Shown piece after piece: positions 1 to 12,600 of a stretch of 64,000 nucleotides of DNA. Each line of letters begins with the position of its first letter. The first letter of the stretch is position 1. Position numbers and translations under genes: made by a program. Source of the DNA: Symbiodinium natans (lineage: Eukaryota > Sar > Dinophyceae > Suessiales > Symbiodiniaceae). The stretch is taken from the NCBI GenBank assembly GCA_905221605.1, contig CAJNDS010000680.1, forward strand, positions 99,704-163,703. Direction: 5' to 3'. The notes under the pieces are model-generated. The model worked only from the letters and a program-made list of their open reading frames with translations, was not told the DNA's origin and ran no database searches.

Positions 1-290
1 CTTGAAGAGGGCTGAGGCGAGGGGTTTCGGGTTTATAACTTAAGTTCGGGAACAATAGCCCGATCTTTGAAGAGTAGGCTATTCCTCTTCGGGGGGAAGG
101 CAAGACCGTCGTTGAATCTACATCTACTTCGTAGGCGTCCATCAGCCCTAAGGGTCCATGCACCTATGTAGAAGATAGTTGCGCCCTAAAGCTGCTACAT
201 GCGAACCGCTTTAAAGCCCAAGTTTCTACTAAATAGGTACAGGGATCTTTAGGGTAGTACAATTTTGAGAACTGGCGACTTATATGTGGT
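1..290. other. No gene seen; degenerate sequence
   Basis: No coding frame or recognised element is visible. The stretch ends where a GC-rich minus-strand island (about 291-412) begins. That island is open in two frames and could be a further exon of the gene to its right, but I cannot fix its borders. Confidence 0.4.
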
Positions 291-620
291 TGAGGCACGG
301 GCAAAGCCGGCGAGAGCGTCCTCGGGGCTTCGTGTCGGCTCCGGTTGCTCCCCCAGCCACCTGAGAAATGCCCGCCAGCGCGTGCCCACGCCAGGCCAGC
401 GCAAGACCGGGATCAGGTGTGAGACCTGGAATTTTAGGGTTTAGGGTTTAGGGTTTTAGGGTTTTAGGGTTTTAGGGTTTAGGGTTTAGGGTTTAGGGTT
501 TAGGGTTTAGGGTTTAGTGAAGTGCGTTCAAAGTGGGGTAACATCGAGGCAGAATGGGACGGGGGAGGGGCGGGTTCTGGTACCATTACAGGGGTGAGAA
601 GGGGCCCAGGGGAGAGTGTT

Positions 621-2822
621 TTAAGTTATTGAGGCTGTACATACAAGGCTGCGCCATGGAATTTCGAGGCGTGCCACCTTGCTCTCTTCGAAGGCCGTGA
701 GCATCGCCCGTGATTCCTGCTCGCCGTAGTCCAGGGCTAATCTCTCCGGAGTAACTTTGCTGGGATCCAGTGGGCGCTGGGACAGCATCCACTGGATTTC
801 CTCGTCCGTGACCTCTTCGCCTGGTTTTGCTGCTCAAAAAACTTGAGTCTCAAGATTCCACAAGACGTATAAACCCCATTGTTGACTGTATATCTCTCAC
901 ATATATTGAGTTCCTTAACAGCAACCCTGTCGCCGCAGCTGCTGACTTCATGTCCAGGCCAAAAGCCCGAAGAATCAACCAAAAAGGCTGCCGGAGGATC
1001 CTCCGAGCTGTCTAGCGTCGAGGTCATGGCGGCGCGGTTGCACCCGGAACCCATGACCATGCAGCCTCGAGCCCTTGTAAGAGTCCGCAGCACGCCGTGG
1101 TTTAGGGCCAGTACGTTGGGTTTTATGCCCCTGAAGCCGACTATAAGCCCAGCTTCACAAACCCTAAACCCTAAACCCTAAACCCTAAACGCTAAACCCA
1201 GCTTCACAGACTTGACATGGGGGAGTCCCTCCGTCGCACCTTCGACGGCCCGACCCCAAAAGCCCAGACTTAGGCGGCTTAGGGCTTAGGGCTTTAGGGC
1301 TTAGGGGTTTGTTTCGGGCTTAGGGGTTTAGGGGTTTAGGGCTTAGGACCCTGAACCCTAAACCCAAAACCCTCAACCCCCAGAAGTCACGTCCTTGGCA
1401 GGCTCTGCATGGGCAAAGAAGGCACTGAGGCTGCGCGTGACAGCCTCCCCAACTCCAGTTGCTGGAGCCCTAAACCTGAAGCCCTAAGCCGGAAGCCCTA
1501 AACCCTAAACCCTAAACCCTAAACCCTGAACCCTGAACCCTAAACCCTAAACCCTAAACCCTAAACCCTGAACCCTGAGCCCTAACTAAACCCTCATGAG
1601 ACTCTTTGAGCCTCAGGTCCTGGGCTTTCTGCCCTCCCAAGCCCTTGCCGGGCTGTAGGACTTATGGTATTGAGGATTGCCTTCTTGGAATCCCTGCGAA
1701 AAAAACGGCAAGAGTAAGGGGAGCACCTTTGCCTAACCCTCAAGAGCCTTTGGCTTCAGGAGACCCAAAGCCCCCGAACTCCTAAACCCAAAACCCTAAT
1801 TACTAAACCCTCAACCCTAAATCCTAAACCCAAAACCCTAAACCCTAAATCCTAAACGCAAAACCCTAAACCCTAAACCCTAAATCCTAAACCCAAAACC
1901 CTAAACAGATGCAGGACAAGTAGAACTGCAGCCCTGAAGTCGGTGACGGTTTCAGGGTCTGAGGGCTTGAGGGAGTTTAGGGTTTAGGGTTTAGGGTTTA
2001 GGGTTTAGGGTTTAGGGCTTAGGGTTTAGGGTTTAGGGTTGCTTCTCTGACAACGGAATCTTGGTGCCCTCAAGCTCTCTCCCCCAGACCCAAAGCCTGA
2101 GGTGAGCAGCCTAAACCCCTAAACCAATGAACCCCAAGCCCCGAAACTACATCCCAAAACGCAAGCCCCTGAACCCCAATCCCTAAACCCTCAAACCCCT
2201 AAACCCCGAACCCCTAACTCCCCCTAACTCCCCCTAACTCCCCCCTATCTCCCCCTAAACCCCCTAACTCCCCCAAACTCCCCCCTAAAACCCCCCTAAA
2301 CCCCACGGCCTCCTTCTTCTGCTTCTTCTTTGGCGCCTCCTTCACCACTTCCTGCCCCGCTGCGCAGAGGCCCAGGTGTTCTAAGCCCCAGATGAGACCC
2401 GAACTGCCCCAACGATAGCCGTTGTAACCCCTAAACATGGGTTTAGGGTTTAGGGTTTAGGGTTTAGGGGTTAGGGTTTAGGGTTTAGGATGATGGCTTA
2501 GGGTCCAGGCTTTTAGGGCTCATATTGGAACAATGCGGCGAATTTCCAATTCATTCGGGAACATACCGCGAACGAAAGTATACGCCTTAGCCGGAAACCC
2601 CTCAAAGCAGGGTCACTTGGGCCTCTATAAGGAATCCCCTAAACCCTAAACCTTAAACCCAAAACTCCAAACCCTGATTGTGGAGCTTGGGCTGCTAGGG
2701 TTTCTAGAAGGCCTAAACCCTAAACCGATTTGAGGGTTTCAGGCGCTCAGGGTTTCAGGAATTTAGGGTTTAGGCTCCAGGGTGGGGCATCCAGCCTTGG
2801 CAGCTCGCTTCTTGGACCCCAT
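621..2822 (-). CDS. Unrecognised multi-exon gene, partly reconstructed
   Basis: This is a chain of GC-rich minus-strand islands separated by telomere arrays. The likely start is ATG at 2822, and exon 1 (2796-2822) reads MGSKKRAAK. A GC donor then joins to 2302-2351 (EVVKEAPKKKQKKEAV). A GTTTAG donor formed by telomere repeat joins in phase to an exon starting at 2096 (residues GRELEGTKIPLSE). Open islands follow at about 1910-1960, 1385-1470 (GEAVTRSLSAFFAHAEPAKD), an exon ending at 934, and 621-820 (EEVTDEEIQWMLSQRPLDPS), with TAA at 621-623. The 821-933 intron has imperfect inverted ends (GGTTGCTGTTAAG against the reverse of TTTTGAGCAGCAAAACC). The first two junctions and the last one keep phase; the middle junctions are unresolved. 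The start is lysine-rich. No family recognised. The gene may continue below 621. Confidence 0.35.
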
Positions 2823-3685
2823 CGCAGCAGCGCCTGGGAACTACCCCGCGTCGGGCCTATCTGAAGGTTTAGGGTTTAGGGTTTAGGGTTTAGGGTTTAG
2901 GGTTTAGGGTTTAGGGTTTAGGGTTTAGGGTTTCGGCTTTAGGGTTTGGAAGCCCCAGCAGCCAATATTTACAACAAGCGGACCGTTTTTGGGGGTTTCG
3001 GGTTTAGGGCCCTTTTTTTGGCGAACCTGGAGCCAACCAAAAAGGCTAAAGGATACCGCTAGGCTACCAGGTGCATTGGTGAGTTCAGGGCGCAGGGTTT
3101 AGAGCTTAGGTTCTTCTATCCCTGAGTTAGTTCATCATAAGAATCCCGAAGCATGTAAAGCCATATGATGGCGCTTGCTGACCCTCCCTGACCCGCCCAG
3201 CCCCCCAATCTCCGGTAAGCTTCATTTAAAGATGCAAATCAAGTGTATACACCTTTGTTCATTCCACAGGCTGAAAACAGACATGCCTTCGCGACGTTGA
3301 CATGCTTTCATTGTGTACGGGGTTTGAGAGCATCTTATAACAGGTTCCCCTACTACCCCCTTCTCCCCCTAGTTTCCCCCCATGATTAAGGCTACTGGGG
3401 GGCCATGATCTTAGGGGGGAGATGTGCAAGAACTGGAAGGGCAGGGTGTACGAAGTGGTGGCGTTTGTGTGCTCCACGGGCCGTAGCGCGTTTGTTTTTG
3501 GCATTTTGGGCTTTCGGGTTCAGACTTTTTTTGCTTTGGCCCCAGTACCCTCCAATTCAGGAATGAATCCTCTTTGGCCAAGTATGTCTATATACCACCA
3601 CTTTTAACTACCCATGCCGTAACCCTAAACCCCAAACCCTAAACCCTAAGCCCTAACACTTCCCCCCGATTGAGGGGCCATGGAC
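2823..3685. other. No gene seen; telomere array and hairpin remnants
   Basis: It holds the clean TTTAGGG array at 2868-2930. At about 3344-3422 lies a C-rich/G-rich inverted stretch resembling the one near 33420-33540. Open frames here are short and unsupported. Confidence 0.4.
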
Positions 3686-3689
3686 CCTC

Positions 3690-6372
3690 CTAGACTCCCC
3701 CACCTCGCAGTTCTTCGCGGGGGGCTTCCGCGGCACCCCCCGCCTCGCAGGATTTCCGGGCGCACGATAATAAGGGACCCCTAAATGGACCCCAAATAGT
3801 AGGATCCCCGGTAAGGTACCCCGAATTCCGGAAACCCCCATTTAGGGATTAGGGGTTTTGGCTTCACGGCTCTATTTGGGGGTTTCCGAAAGTAGGGGTA
3901 TCTTCTTGGGGGGGTTCCTTTAAGGGGATCGATTCTATCTGGGGTACAAAAGGGGTACAGTGTCTGCATAGTTCATTCACATGGGCTTCGAATCCTGAAA
4001 TCACCGATGTGGGGGTCTTCGAATGAGCTAACCTACTAGGCCTGAACCCTAAACCCTAAACCCTAAACCCAAAACCCCAAACCCTAAACCCTAAACCCTA
4101 AACCTCAATCGGCTACGATTCTGCGATTGGGCCGGGGGGGGGAGGGCATTGGAGCTCAGAGCTGGGCCATGTCCAAAAAAGTTCCCTCCAAATATCAAAG
4201 CCCTCCTACCCCCTAATTTATTAAATGCCCCCCCCCCCCCCCCCCATGAGGGTTTAGGGTTTAGGTTTTAGGGTTTAGGGATTATAGTTCTATCATAGGA
4301 TTATATGGAGGTAGAGGGAGGGTAATACTAGGGGGAAGGGACTATAATAAGCTTCGGCAGCTCGATAGGGTGTAGGGTTTGGGGGGTTTGGGGTTGGGGT
4401 TTAGCAATGGTTTAGGGCTTAGGATGTTCGCCCTAAAGTAGGGTTTAGGGTTCAGGGTTCAGGGTTCAGGGTTTAGGATTTAGGGTTTAGGGTTTAGGGT
4501 TTAGGATGAAGATGTGCAGCTGCCGCGGAATGCGCTGAGATGTTGATTTCTGAGCCGCAGGCTAAGGACATAAGGCTCAAGTGTCCGAGCTAGCCTATGC
4601 TAAAAGCCTTCAGCATTGCAGCTTAGGATTTCGGGCCTCGCCTGTTGAGGGTTTAGGGATCAGGGTTCGGCCAAAGATGGAAGCAGCAACTAAACAGCTT
4701 GGTCCGAAACCACAAACCCTAACCCTAAATCTTCACCTCAAGATTTCCCTAAACCCTACACCCTAAACCCTTAAACCCTTAAACCCTTAAACCCTTAAAC
4801 CCTAAACCCTAAACCCTAAACCTTCAAAAGTGCCATCCGCCTTCGTCGGTTCCTCTGCCGGCGCAGGGAAGGGCGCTGATGCCTGGCGGCAGCTGAGGCC
4901 AGGGCGGAGGACTGATTGCCCTAGATGTCCCAAAGCAAAGGAAAAACACCTAAACCCTAATCCTAAACCCTAATCCTAAACCCTAAACCCTAAACCCTAA
5001 ACCCTAAACCCTAAACCCTAAACCCTAAACCCTAAACCCTGAACGGCAAAATCTCGTTTTGTAGGTGCCCAAAGAAGCCAAGAAGGGGCTTCACAGCAGC
5101 TGCCAACAAACTTGGGTTGATCTACAGGGGATGTAGGGCATTCCGAGGTCGAGTAGGGGATTTATACGGTGTGGCTAGTTCCTGTACTGGCTTCTGTAAA
5201 GGGATCCGAAAGGGAACCCCCAAATGTAGTAGGAATGTAATCGGAATAGACCTAGCAGAGTCCTTATATTCCCTTTACATTCCGACTGCGTTCTTGGGGT
5301 TCCGTGTTCGGGGTTCCCGTTAAAGTCCCTTTACCTTAAATTTAGGGTTTAGGGTTTAGGGTTTAGGGTTTAGCGTTTAGGGTTTAGGGTACCAAGCAGG
5401 TTCTAAGGTCCAACGCGATCCGCGGCAGGGGAGCTGTCAAACCCTGTAGACCCTAAACCCTAAACCCTAAACCCTAAACCCTAAACCCTAAACCCTAAAC
5501 CCTAAACCCCAGGCCTTGTCGACCCTAAACTTCAAACCCCAGAGACCCTAAACCCTAAACCCTAAACCCTAAACCCTAAACCCTAAACCCTAAACCCTAA
5601 ACCCTAAACCCTAAACCCTAAACCCTAAACCCTGTCTTCTTTCCCTCAGAGGCCGATGCACCCTTCAGCTGCCTGGCGATGGCGTTCCACAGCTTTCTTT
5701 GGCAGCCCAATTCCGGCCCAGGACCCCCCCAGTTGCAGCTCCCTTGTCTGGGACTTAGGGTTTAGGGTTTAGGGTTTAGGGTTTAGGGTTTAGGGTTTAG
5801 GACTCCACGATCCTGTGCAAGAGCAGCACAGAGCTTCGCAAGATTGAGCTCCAATTGGGGGGGCCTACGAGGTTTGCAGCGCCAGCAAAATTCCTCCTCC
5901 CCAGCGGGCCCTTGGGAGGATGCGCCGCGCTGAGACAAACTTGGAGGTTCGTGGTACCTATTAACCACTTATATCTGTACTTCTCACCCACTTATAAGTC
6001 CCTTGAGTGCACTCATATGGTTGTAGTTGGGTTATAAGTACCGTTATGATTGGGTTGGTATGTACCATGAACCTCCAAGAAGGGGACTCAAAGAGAGAGG
6101 CTCGGATCGAGCGACGGTCTCCCTTTCCGGATCGCATGTACATGCACTGCGACTCGGCAAATGCTGACCTTAAACCCTAAACCCTAAACCACCCTAAACC
6201 CTAAACCCTAAACCCTAAACCCTGAACCCTAAACCCTAAACCCTAAACCCTAAACCCTAAACCACCCTAAACCCTAAACCCCTAAACCGGCCAGCAGATC
6301 CGAATTCTGGATGCACAGGGGGCAAAGCACAGATGGGACTCTTCTCCGTTTAGACCAGAAACACTTGTGCAT
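3690..6372 (-). CDS. Unrecognised multi-exon gene, partly reconstructed
   Basis: Minus-strand islands, in transcription order: an exon ending at 6288 (contains CPLCIQNSDLLA); one starting at 6168 (QHLPSRSACTCDPERETVAR); about 5795-5935 (GEEEFCWRCKPRRPPQLELN, then a leucine-rich stretch); about 5632-5705 (KLWNAIARQLKGASASEGKK); possibly 5395-5440 and 5040-5100; 4822-4882 (ASAPFPAPAEEPTKADGTFE); and about 3690-3760. The 6288/6168 junction uses a GTTTAG donor made of telomere repeat and an AAG|G acceptor, and it keeps phase. The exon ending at 4822 also has a GTTTAG donor. The intron between 6084 and 5935 is largely the inverted-repeat element at 5940-6079. The CxxC pairs suggest a small zinc site, but I recognise no family. 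Both ends are uncertain. Confidence 0.33.
5940..6079. mobile_element. 140-bp MITE with near-perfect inverted ends
   Basis: It starts CTTGGAGGTTCGTGGTAC and ends GTACCATGAACCTCCAAG, an 18-base inverted repeat with one mismatch. The interior is AT-richer than its surroundings and has no coding frame. It lies between two minus-strand coding-like islands, so it forms most of an intron. A decayed relative with GAAGGTTCATTGTAC sits near 36058. No transposase is present, so it would be non-autonomous. Confidence 0.75.
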
Positions 6373-6658
6373 GATAACATTAGACGTCCGATATAAGTGT
6401 CTTTCTAGCAACAGTTTGCTTACGCAGAGTTTAAGTCATGATGATGCAACACCTAGCTTCTCAAGAGTAGAGGGGGAAAAACAAGCACCTAATTCCCTCA
6501 TTCCCTACGTCACTGAGACCCCAAACCCTAAACCCCAAACCCCAAACCCTAAACCCCAAACCCCAAACCCGAACCCTAAACCCCAGACCCAAACCCTAAA
6601 CTCTAAACCCCAAACCCTAAACCCCAAACCCTAAACCCGAAATCCGAAACCCCAAACC

Positions 6659-9600
6659 CTAAACCCCGGTAGGATGATCCAGACGGCAGCCGCCCGCTTG
6701 CCCGGCTCGCGTCTCGAGGCGGCTGCGGATCTGCTCCGCCAGAGCCTTGGCCCACCACTCATAGCCTTAGTTTGTCCAGCCATTTAGGGTTTAGGGTTTA
6801 GGGTTTAGGGTTTAGGGTTTAGGGTTTAGGGTTTAGGGTTTAGGGTTTAGGGTTTAGGGTTTAGGCTTTTTTTGGGGTTTTGGGGTTGTAGGGGTTTCGT
6901 GTGTTGGGGGTAGCCAAGACTATAGCAAGGGCTTGGGGTTTGGGGCTTTAGGGTTTTAGGGCTTTTGGGGGGTTGAGGTTTGAGGTTTTAAGGTTTTGGG
7001 CTGTTTCAAGGGGTTCTAGGGCTTCTTGGGGTTTATTGTTTTGGGGGTAGCCTTTTGGGGTTGCTGATATTTGGTTGTGGCTTACGGGGAACCTGGAGGA
7101 TCCTAGAACCGAACAAGAAAATGGGCAAAAAAAGGGTTTAGGGTTTAGGGTTTAGGGTTTAGGGTTTAGGGTTTAGGGTTTAGGGTTTAGGGTTTAGGGT
7201 TTAGGGTTTAGGGTTTAGGGTTTAGGGTCAGCAGCAAAGTAGCCCACAGGGCTTGGGTGCATCCGATCGGCCGAGAAGAACGCATCGGCCTCGGTGCCCT
7301 CCGGGGGTGTGGGGAAGGGCAGAACTTCCGCTCCTGGGCAGCCCAGTAACCATATCATAAGAAGGACACCCTTTTAAGCTTGGTTGCTTTTATAAGGGAA
7401 CCCAAAACAAAACCCCCCCCAAAAAAAAAAAAATATTTAAATAAATATAAAATAGAATAAAGGGAAAAGGGTACCACTGGGCTACCAAGGTTCCATGGCA
7501 CCAGGAGATGGCCTTCTGCTTCTCGCGCTCCCACAAGAAGCACAGCGGCGCCAGGAACAGTCGCAGCGGGTAGCGCTGCAGCATGGGTGCGTCGGCCAAG
7601 GCCACCGCGGGGAGGAAGATGCCCTCCACGTCGACGTGGAGGGCAGACATGGCGTGGACTAGCTGCCGGAGCCTCAGTCGGTAGCTGAGCCGCAGCCCCC
7701 GCAGATCGTTGGCGCCCACCACAAGAACCACCACCTTATAGTTGCTGAGTTCATAAGCCCCAAGAAAGTGTACACTTTCAGTTTTGCAGGGGATTAGAGT
7801 ATCCCAAAAAAGGTGTAAAGTGTACTCACTCAGCAACTAAGCCACCAGTCGGGGCGTCGAGCACGAGGAGTGCACGAGGGAGGAGACCACCTCCGCGGCA
7901 CGCAGCCGGAGCCTTGGCAAGCCCTCCCGGGCCAAGTGCTCGACATCCGCCCCGGTGATGCCGACGGAGGCCCAGCGCACCTTGCTCTCGTCCCTTTGAA
8001 CCCTAAACCCTAAACCCTAAACCCTAAACCCTAAACCCTAAACCCTAAACCCTAAACCCTAAACCCTAAACCCTAGGCGTTGTGGCTTGCAGTGGTGTAG
8101 TTTCCTGTAGCTTGCTATAGGTCCACCCCTGCCGCCCCAACCCTAAGCGAGGCTGCTGCCCGCGACTGCCGCTAGTGTCCGCCCGTGCGACTAGCGTGCG
8201 TCCGAGCCAGTTCTCTGGTTTTTCTGCCCACAGTTACCCTAACCCCTGTGAGCCATCTGAGTGGTGGACAGGGACACTTCAGACCTGGTTTTTTGCTGTC
8301 GCTGCCCCGGCCGACAGGACCTGCAGCTGTTCCCCCTTGGCAACAACTGCGTGGCTGCAAATACCGTGGTTTCTTTTTCCAGTTCTATGCGAACAAGCTT
8401 GCGCTGGCTTTTCACACTTTGGGCGTTTGCCACTGAGTGTCAACACGGTGCGACATCTTCCAGAAAGTGCCGCACACAGGCGAGCCCGCCGCAAACGGAC
8501 AGTGGCACGCACACACCTCCGTACAGTGCTGACCGGTCTCTCGCCAATTGTTCCGGGACAGACTACGGAAGCCATACGACTCCTAAGACAACACCACTCG
8601 GCAAGTACTTTGCCGAAACAAGTCGAAAAGCTGATGGCATCATACAAACAGACCAACACACAAAGCTGGCGATGTGGTTGTGGACAGACGAACAAAGCTA
8701 CGGCATGGTTTTGCCCGGGGTGTGGGGCACCTTGGGGCGGCTCAGCGCCCACGTATACGGACAGAGATCCCCGAGATGGATGGGGACAGCCACCAGCTCC
8801 CTGGCAGAAGAATGCTTGGAGGACGACTTCGCCGAGAAGAAGATCGCCAAGAACAAGAAAGCCCAAAGACCATTCTCAGACTGGTGGAGACAAAGGGAAG
8901 GGCAAGGGCAAGGCCAAAGCAGGCAGATTTGCAGAGGAGCAGACTGCGCCAAAGGTTCAACAACTCCCTCGTCCACCGCAAGCCAAAGAGTTTGCGAGCC
9001 CCAAGGAAGCAGGAGCGTCAAGCCAACCCGCTGCTCCTACGGAGGACAAGAGGCTGCTTCAAGCACTGATCCAGCACGTCAACAAAGAAGAGTTGCCGGA
9101 AAACCTGCGAAGCATGGTTTTGCAAGTCGAAAAGGCTTCGGCACAGAAAGACGCGAAGTATCTACACAAGCTAGTCAGCAAGCGAGGAGAGGCTCGCAGA
9201 CAGCTGGCCGACCTGCAACAAGAGCGAGCCTGTTTCGAGTCCTCTTGGTGTACCTACACTCAAGAACTTATGGAGACACTGACCTTGCAATTTGCGCAGC
9301 GAGAACAAGCTCTGACAGATATGGATCAGAGGGAGCAAGAATGGACTACGCAGTTGGTAGAAGCATCGAGAGAGCTCGAAGCTGCTGCCCACAACAAGAA
9401 CCACAGCAAGAACGAGGAGGGTGGCTCGGAGGAGGAGATCTCCGACCAGGACATGACAATCGCAGCTGCTGCAGAAACAGATGCAAAGGCAATGGCCCGC
9501 AGAGCAGAACTTGCTCAAAGCCATCAGCGACTGCAGGCAGCCCTCCAGGAAGTCAAGGATGCAGCAGAAGCTGGAGCGATGGTGCGGGAGCGCACGCCGC

Positions 9601-12600
9601 GACGAGGATCCAAGCGTACTGGAGAAGGTATTGTGGATCTGACTGTAGATTCGCCAGAGACGCAGAAACCAGCACAGCCTGGAGCTACCGCATCACAATC
9701 GACAGAGAATGCTGCTGCAGCTGCCCGTGCCCAGAATTTTCAAAAGGCCTGAGGACGAGCCGGTCGGGACCCCTCAGGCTACTTGCCGCCCATAGTGTTT
9801 GTCTCGAGGACGACTATGTGGACGTGCTACGCGCAAGGCTACTGGCCACTCAAATGCGGTGTGATGTCCTATGTGGCACCCACAGCTGGAGTGATGAACG
9901 CATAGCGGATTGGCCGGTGCCCAGATACACTGAAGACAACTACAGCCCCCAGCTCGCCTACGTCGATGCTGTTAGTGAGGCCGCAGTAAGCTCTCGTGTA
10001 CAGTCTCTTTCTTGCCTTTGTACATTCGGCGCCTTGTTGCCGAGGAAGGTCAGTTTTGTAGAAGCAGTACAGGGTGAAGGTCTACTCGAGTACCGCAGAC
10101 ATGTTCTGAGTATAATGAGGAAGTTCCTGCATTGTTTGCCTAAGCCTGGGCCCCATGCTGAGTGGGCTCCTAACATTTCACATCCCAATGTCGGCCATGC
10201 TGGCGCCCAGACATCGCGCCCTGCGCAGGCTTCATTGACTTGGCCCAGCCATTGGCATGCGTCCCAATCCTGGCCTGAGGAGGGTTCCCTGTCAAGCCTC
10301 GCCAGGACTGTCCTGCAATCTGCCTCTAGGTCCCCTCCTCCCTCCCTTTGGGTTCCCTCCCCTAAGGACCTTAAAACAATACGCAGGCCTACCGGCAACC
10401 ATGCTGCCAGCGTGCGCCTCGTTGCTTCAGCCGAAGCCTCTGCCAACATTCCTAGATGCGTCGCCCGTGAGTTGCGCTCGTGGTCCAAAGACCCAAGGTC
10501 TAAATGGCGAACAGGTGCACAAAGTTCCAGGTCGTCCAGGACGGGAAGCCCCACACGCATCGCCTTGAGTGGCGAACAAGTGCGCGAGGCCCTAGGTTCC
10601 CGGGTCCTTGGTGCAGCGCTTGCGCGCAAGACACACAGGCTGCCAGGTTGTTCCGCAGGCCCAGACGTCCCAGGTGCATTGCCCCCTTGTGACATGCAGG
10701 TTTCAAAGGCTCCAGTTGAACAGCTCCACGAGACCGCAGGTGCATCGCCCCTGAGTGGCGAACAGGTGCACGAGGCCCCACACGCATCACCCCTCAGTGG
10801 CAAACAGGTGCACAAGGTCCCAGGCGCATCGTCCCCAGTTGACGAACAGGCGCGCAAAGCTGCTTCGAGTGGCGAACAGGTGCACGAGGCCCCTGGTACT
10901 CTGCTTGTGAGTGGCGAACAGGTGTACAAGGCTCCAGGCGCGTCGCCCTTGAGTGGCGAACAGGTGCACAAGGTTCCAGGTCTGCCAGGTTTGGAGGTTG
11001 CTTCGCCCCCAAGCGGCGAACAGGTGCACAAGGTCCCAGGCTCGCCATGTTCAGAGGTTGCAGGCGCATCCCCCCTGCGTGGCGAACAGGCGCGAGAGGC
11101 GCCAGGTGAATTTTCGCTGAGCGGAGAACAGGTGCATAAGGTCCCAGGCGCATCGCCCCCGAGTGCCGAACAGGTGCACAAGGTTGCAGGTTCAGAGGTT
11201 GCGTCGCGCCTGAGTGGCAAACAGATGCACAAGGCTCCAGAATTGCCAGGTGAAGCAGGTCCGCCAACAGGTGCATTCCCCCCCGTCGCTGCTCAGGGCA
11301 TCGGACCCTTGGAGCATGTCCCAGGCGTGCCAGGTAAAGCAGGTCTGCCAACTGGTGCATTCCCCCCAGTCGCAGCTCAGGGCATCGGGCCCTTGGAGCA
11401 TGTCCCAGGCGTGCCAGGTGAAGCAGGTCTGCCAACAGGTGCACTCTTCCCGGTTGCAGCTCAGGGCATCGGACCCTTGGAGCATGTCCCAGGCGTGCCA
11501 GGTGAAGCAGGTCCGCCAACAGGTGCATTCCCCCCCGTCGGCTCAGGGCATCGGACCCTTGGAGCATGTCCCAGGTTTGCCAGGTGAAGCAGGTCCACCA
11601 ACAGGTGCATTCCCCCCCATCGCAGCTCAGGGCATCGGACCCAAGGAGCAAGTCCCAGGCTTGCCAGGTGAAGCAGGTCTGCCAACTGGTGCATTCCTCT
11701 CGGTCGCAGCTCAGGGCATCGAACCCTTGCAGCATGTCCCAGGCGTGCCAGGTGAAGCAGGTCTGCCAACAGGTGCACTCTTCCCGGTCGCAGCTCAGGG
11801 CATCGGACCCTTGGAGCATGTCCCAGGCGTGCCAGGTGAAGCAGGTCTGCCAACAGGTGCACTCCCCCCGATCGCAGCTCAGGGCATCGGACCCTTCTTG
11901 GAGCATGTCCCAGGCGTGCCAGGTGAAGCAGGTCTGCCAAAAGGTGCACTCTTCCCGGTCGCTGCTCAGGGCATCGGACCCTTGGAGCATGTCCCAGGTT
12001 TGCCAGGTAAAGCAGGTCCGCCAACAGGTGCATTCCCCCCCGTCGCAGCTCAGGGCATCGGACCCTTGGAGCATGTCCCAGGCGTGCCAGGTGAAGCAGG
12101 TCTGCCAACAGGTGCATTCCTCTCGGTCGCAGCTCAGGGCATCGGACCCTTGGAGCATGTCCCAGGCGTGCCAGGTGAAGCAGGACTGCCAACAGGCGCA
12201 CTCTTCCCGGTCGCAGCTCAGGGCATCGGACCCTTGGAGCATGTCCCAGGCGTGCCAGGTGAAGCAGGTCTGCCAACAGGTGCACTCCCCCCGGTCGCAG
12301 CTCAGGGCATCGGACCCCTGAAGCGTGTCCTAGGCGTGCCAGGTTTAAAGGTTGCAGGTGCAGGCAAACAGGTGCGCGAGTCCTCAGTTGCATCGCTTCG
12401 AGGTTTAGAGGCGTCGCCCCTGACTGGCGAACACATACACGAGGCCCCATTGCCCGTGAGTGGCAATCAGGTGCATAAGGTCTCAGGCGCATCGCCCATG
12501 AGTGGCAGGCAGGTGCACAAGGCCGCAGGTTTGCCAGGTTTAGAGGTTGTAGGCGCAGGCGAGCAGGTGCACGAGGCCCCAGGCGCATCGCTGAGTTGCG

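Noticed and set aside
6311-6634. Plus-strand frame ending in many PKPQTPN repeats
   Set aside because: Translation of degenerate CCCTAAA/CCCAAAC repeats. The unique part is better explained as a minus-strand exon.
10794-12242. Cysteine-rich repetitive frame on the minus strand (CTCWQTCFTWHAWDML repeats)
   Set aside because: It is the antisense of the 84-base repeat in LINE ORF2, where the sense frame continues into clear enzyme domains.
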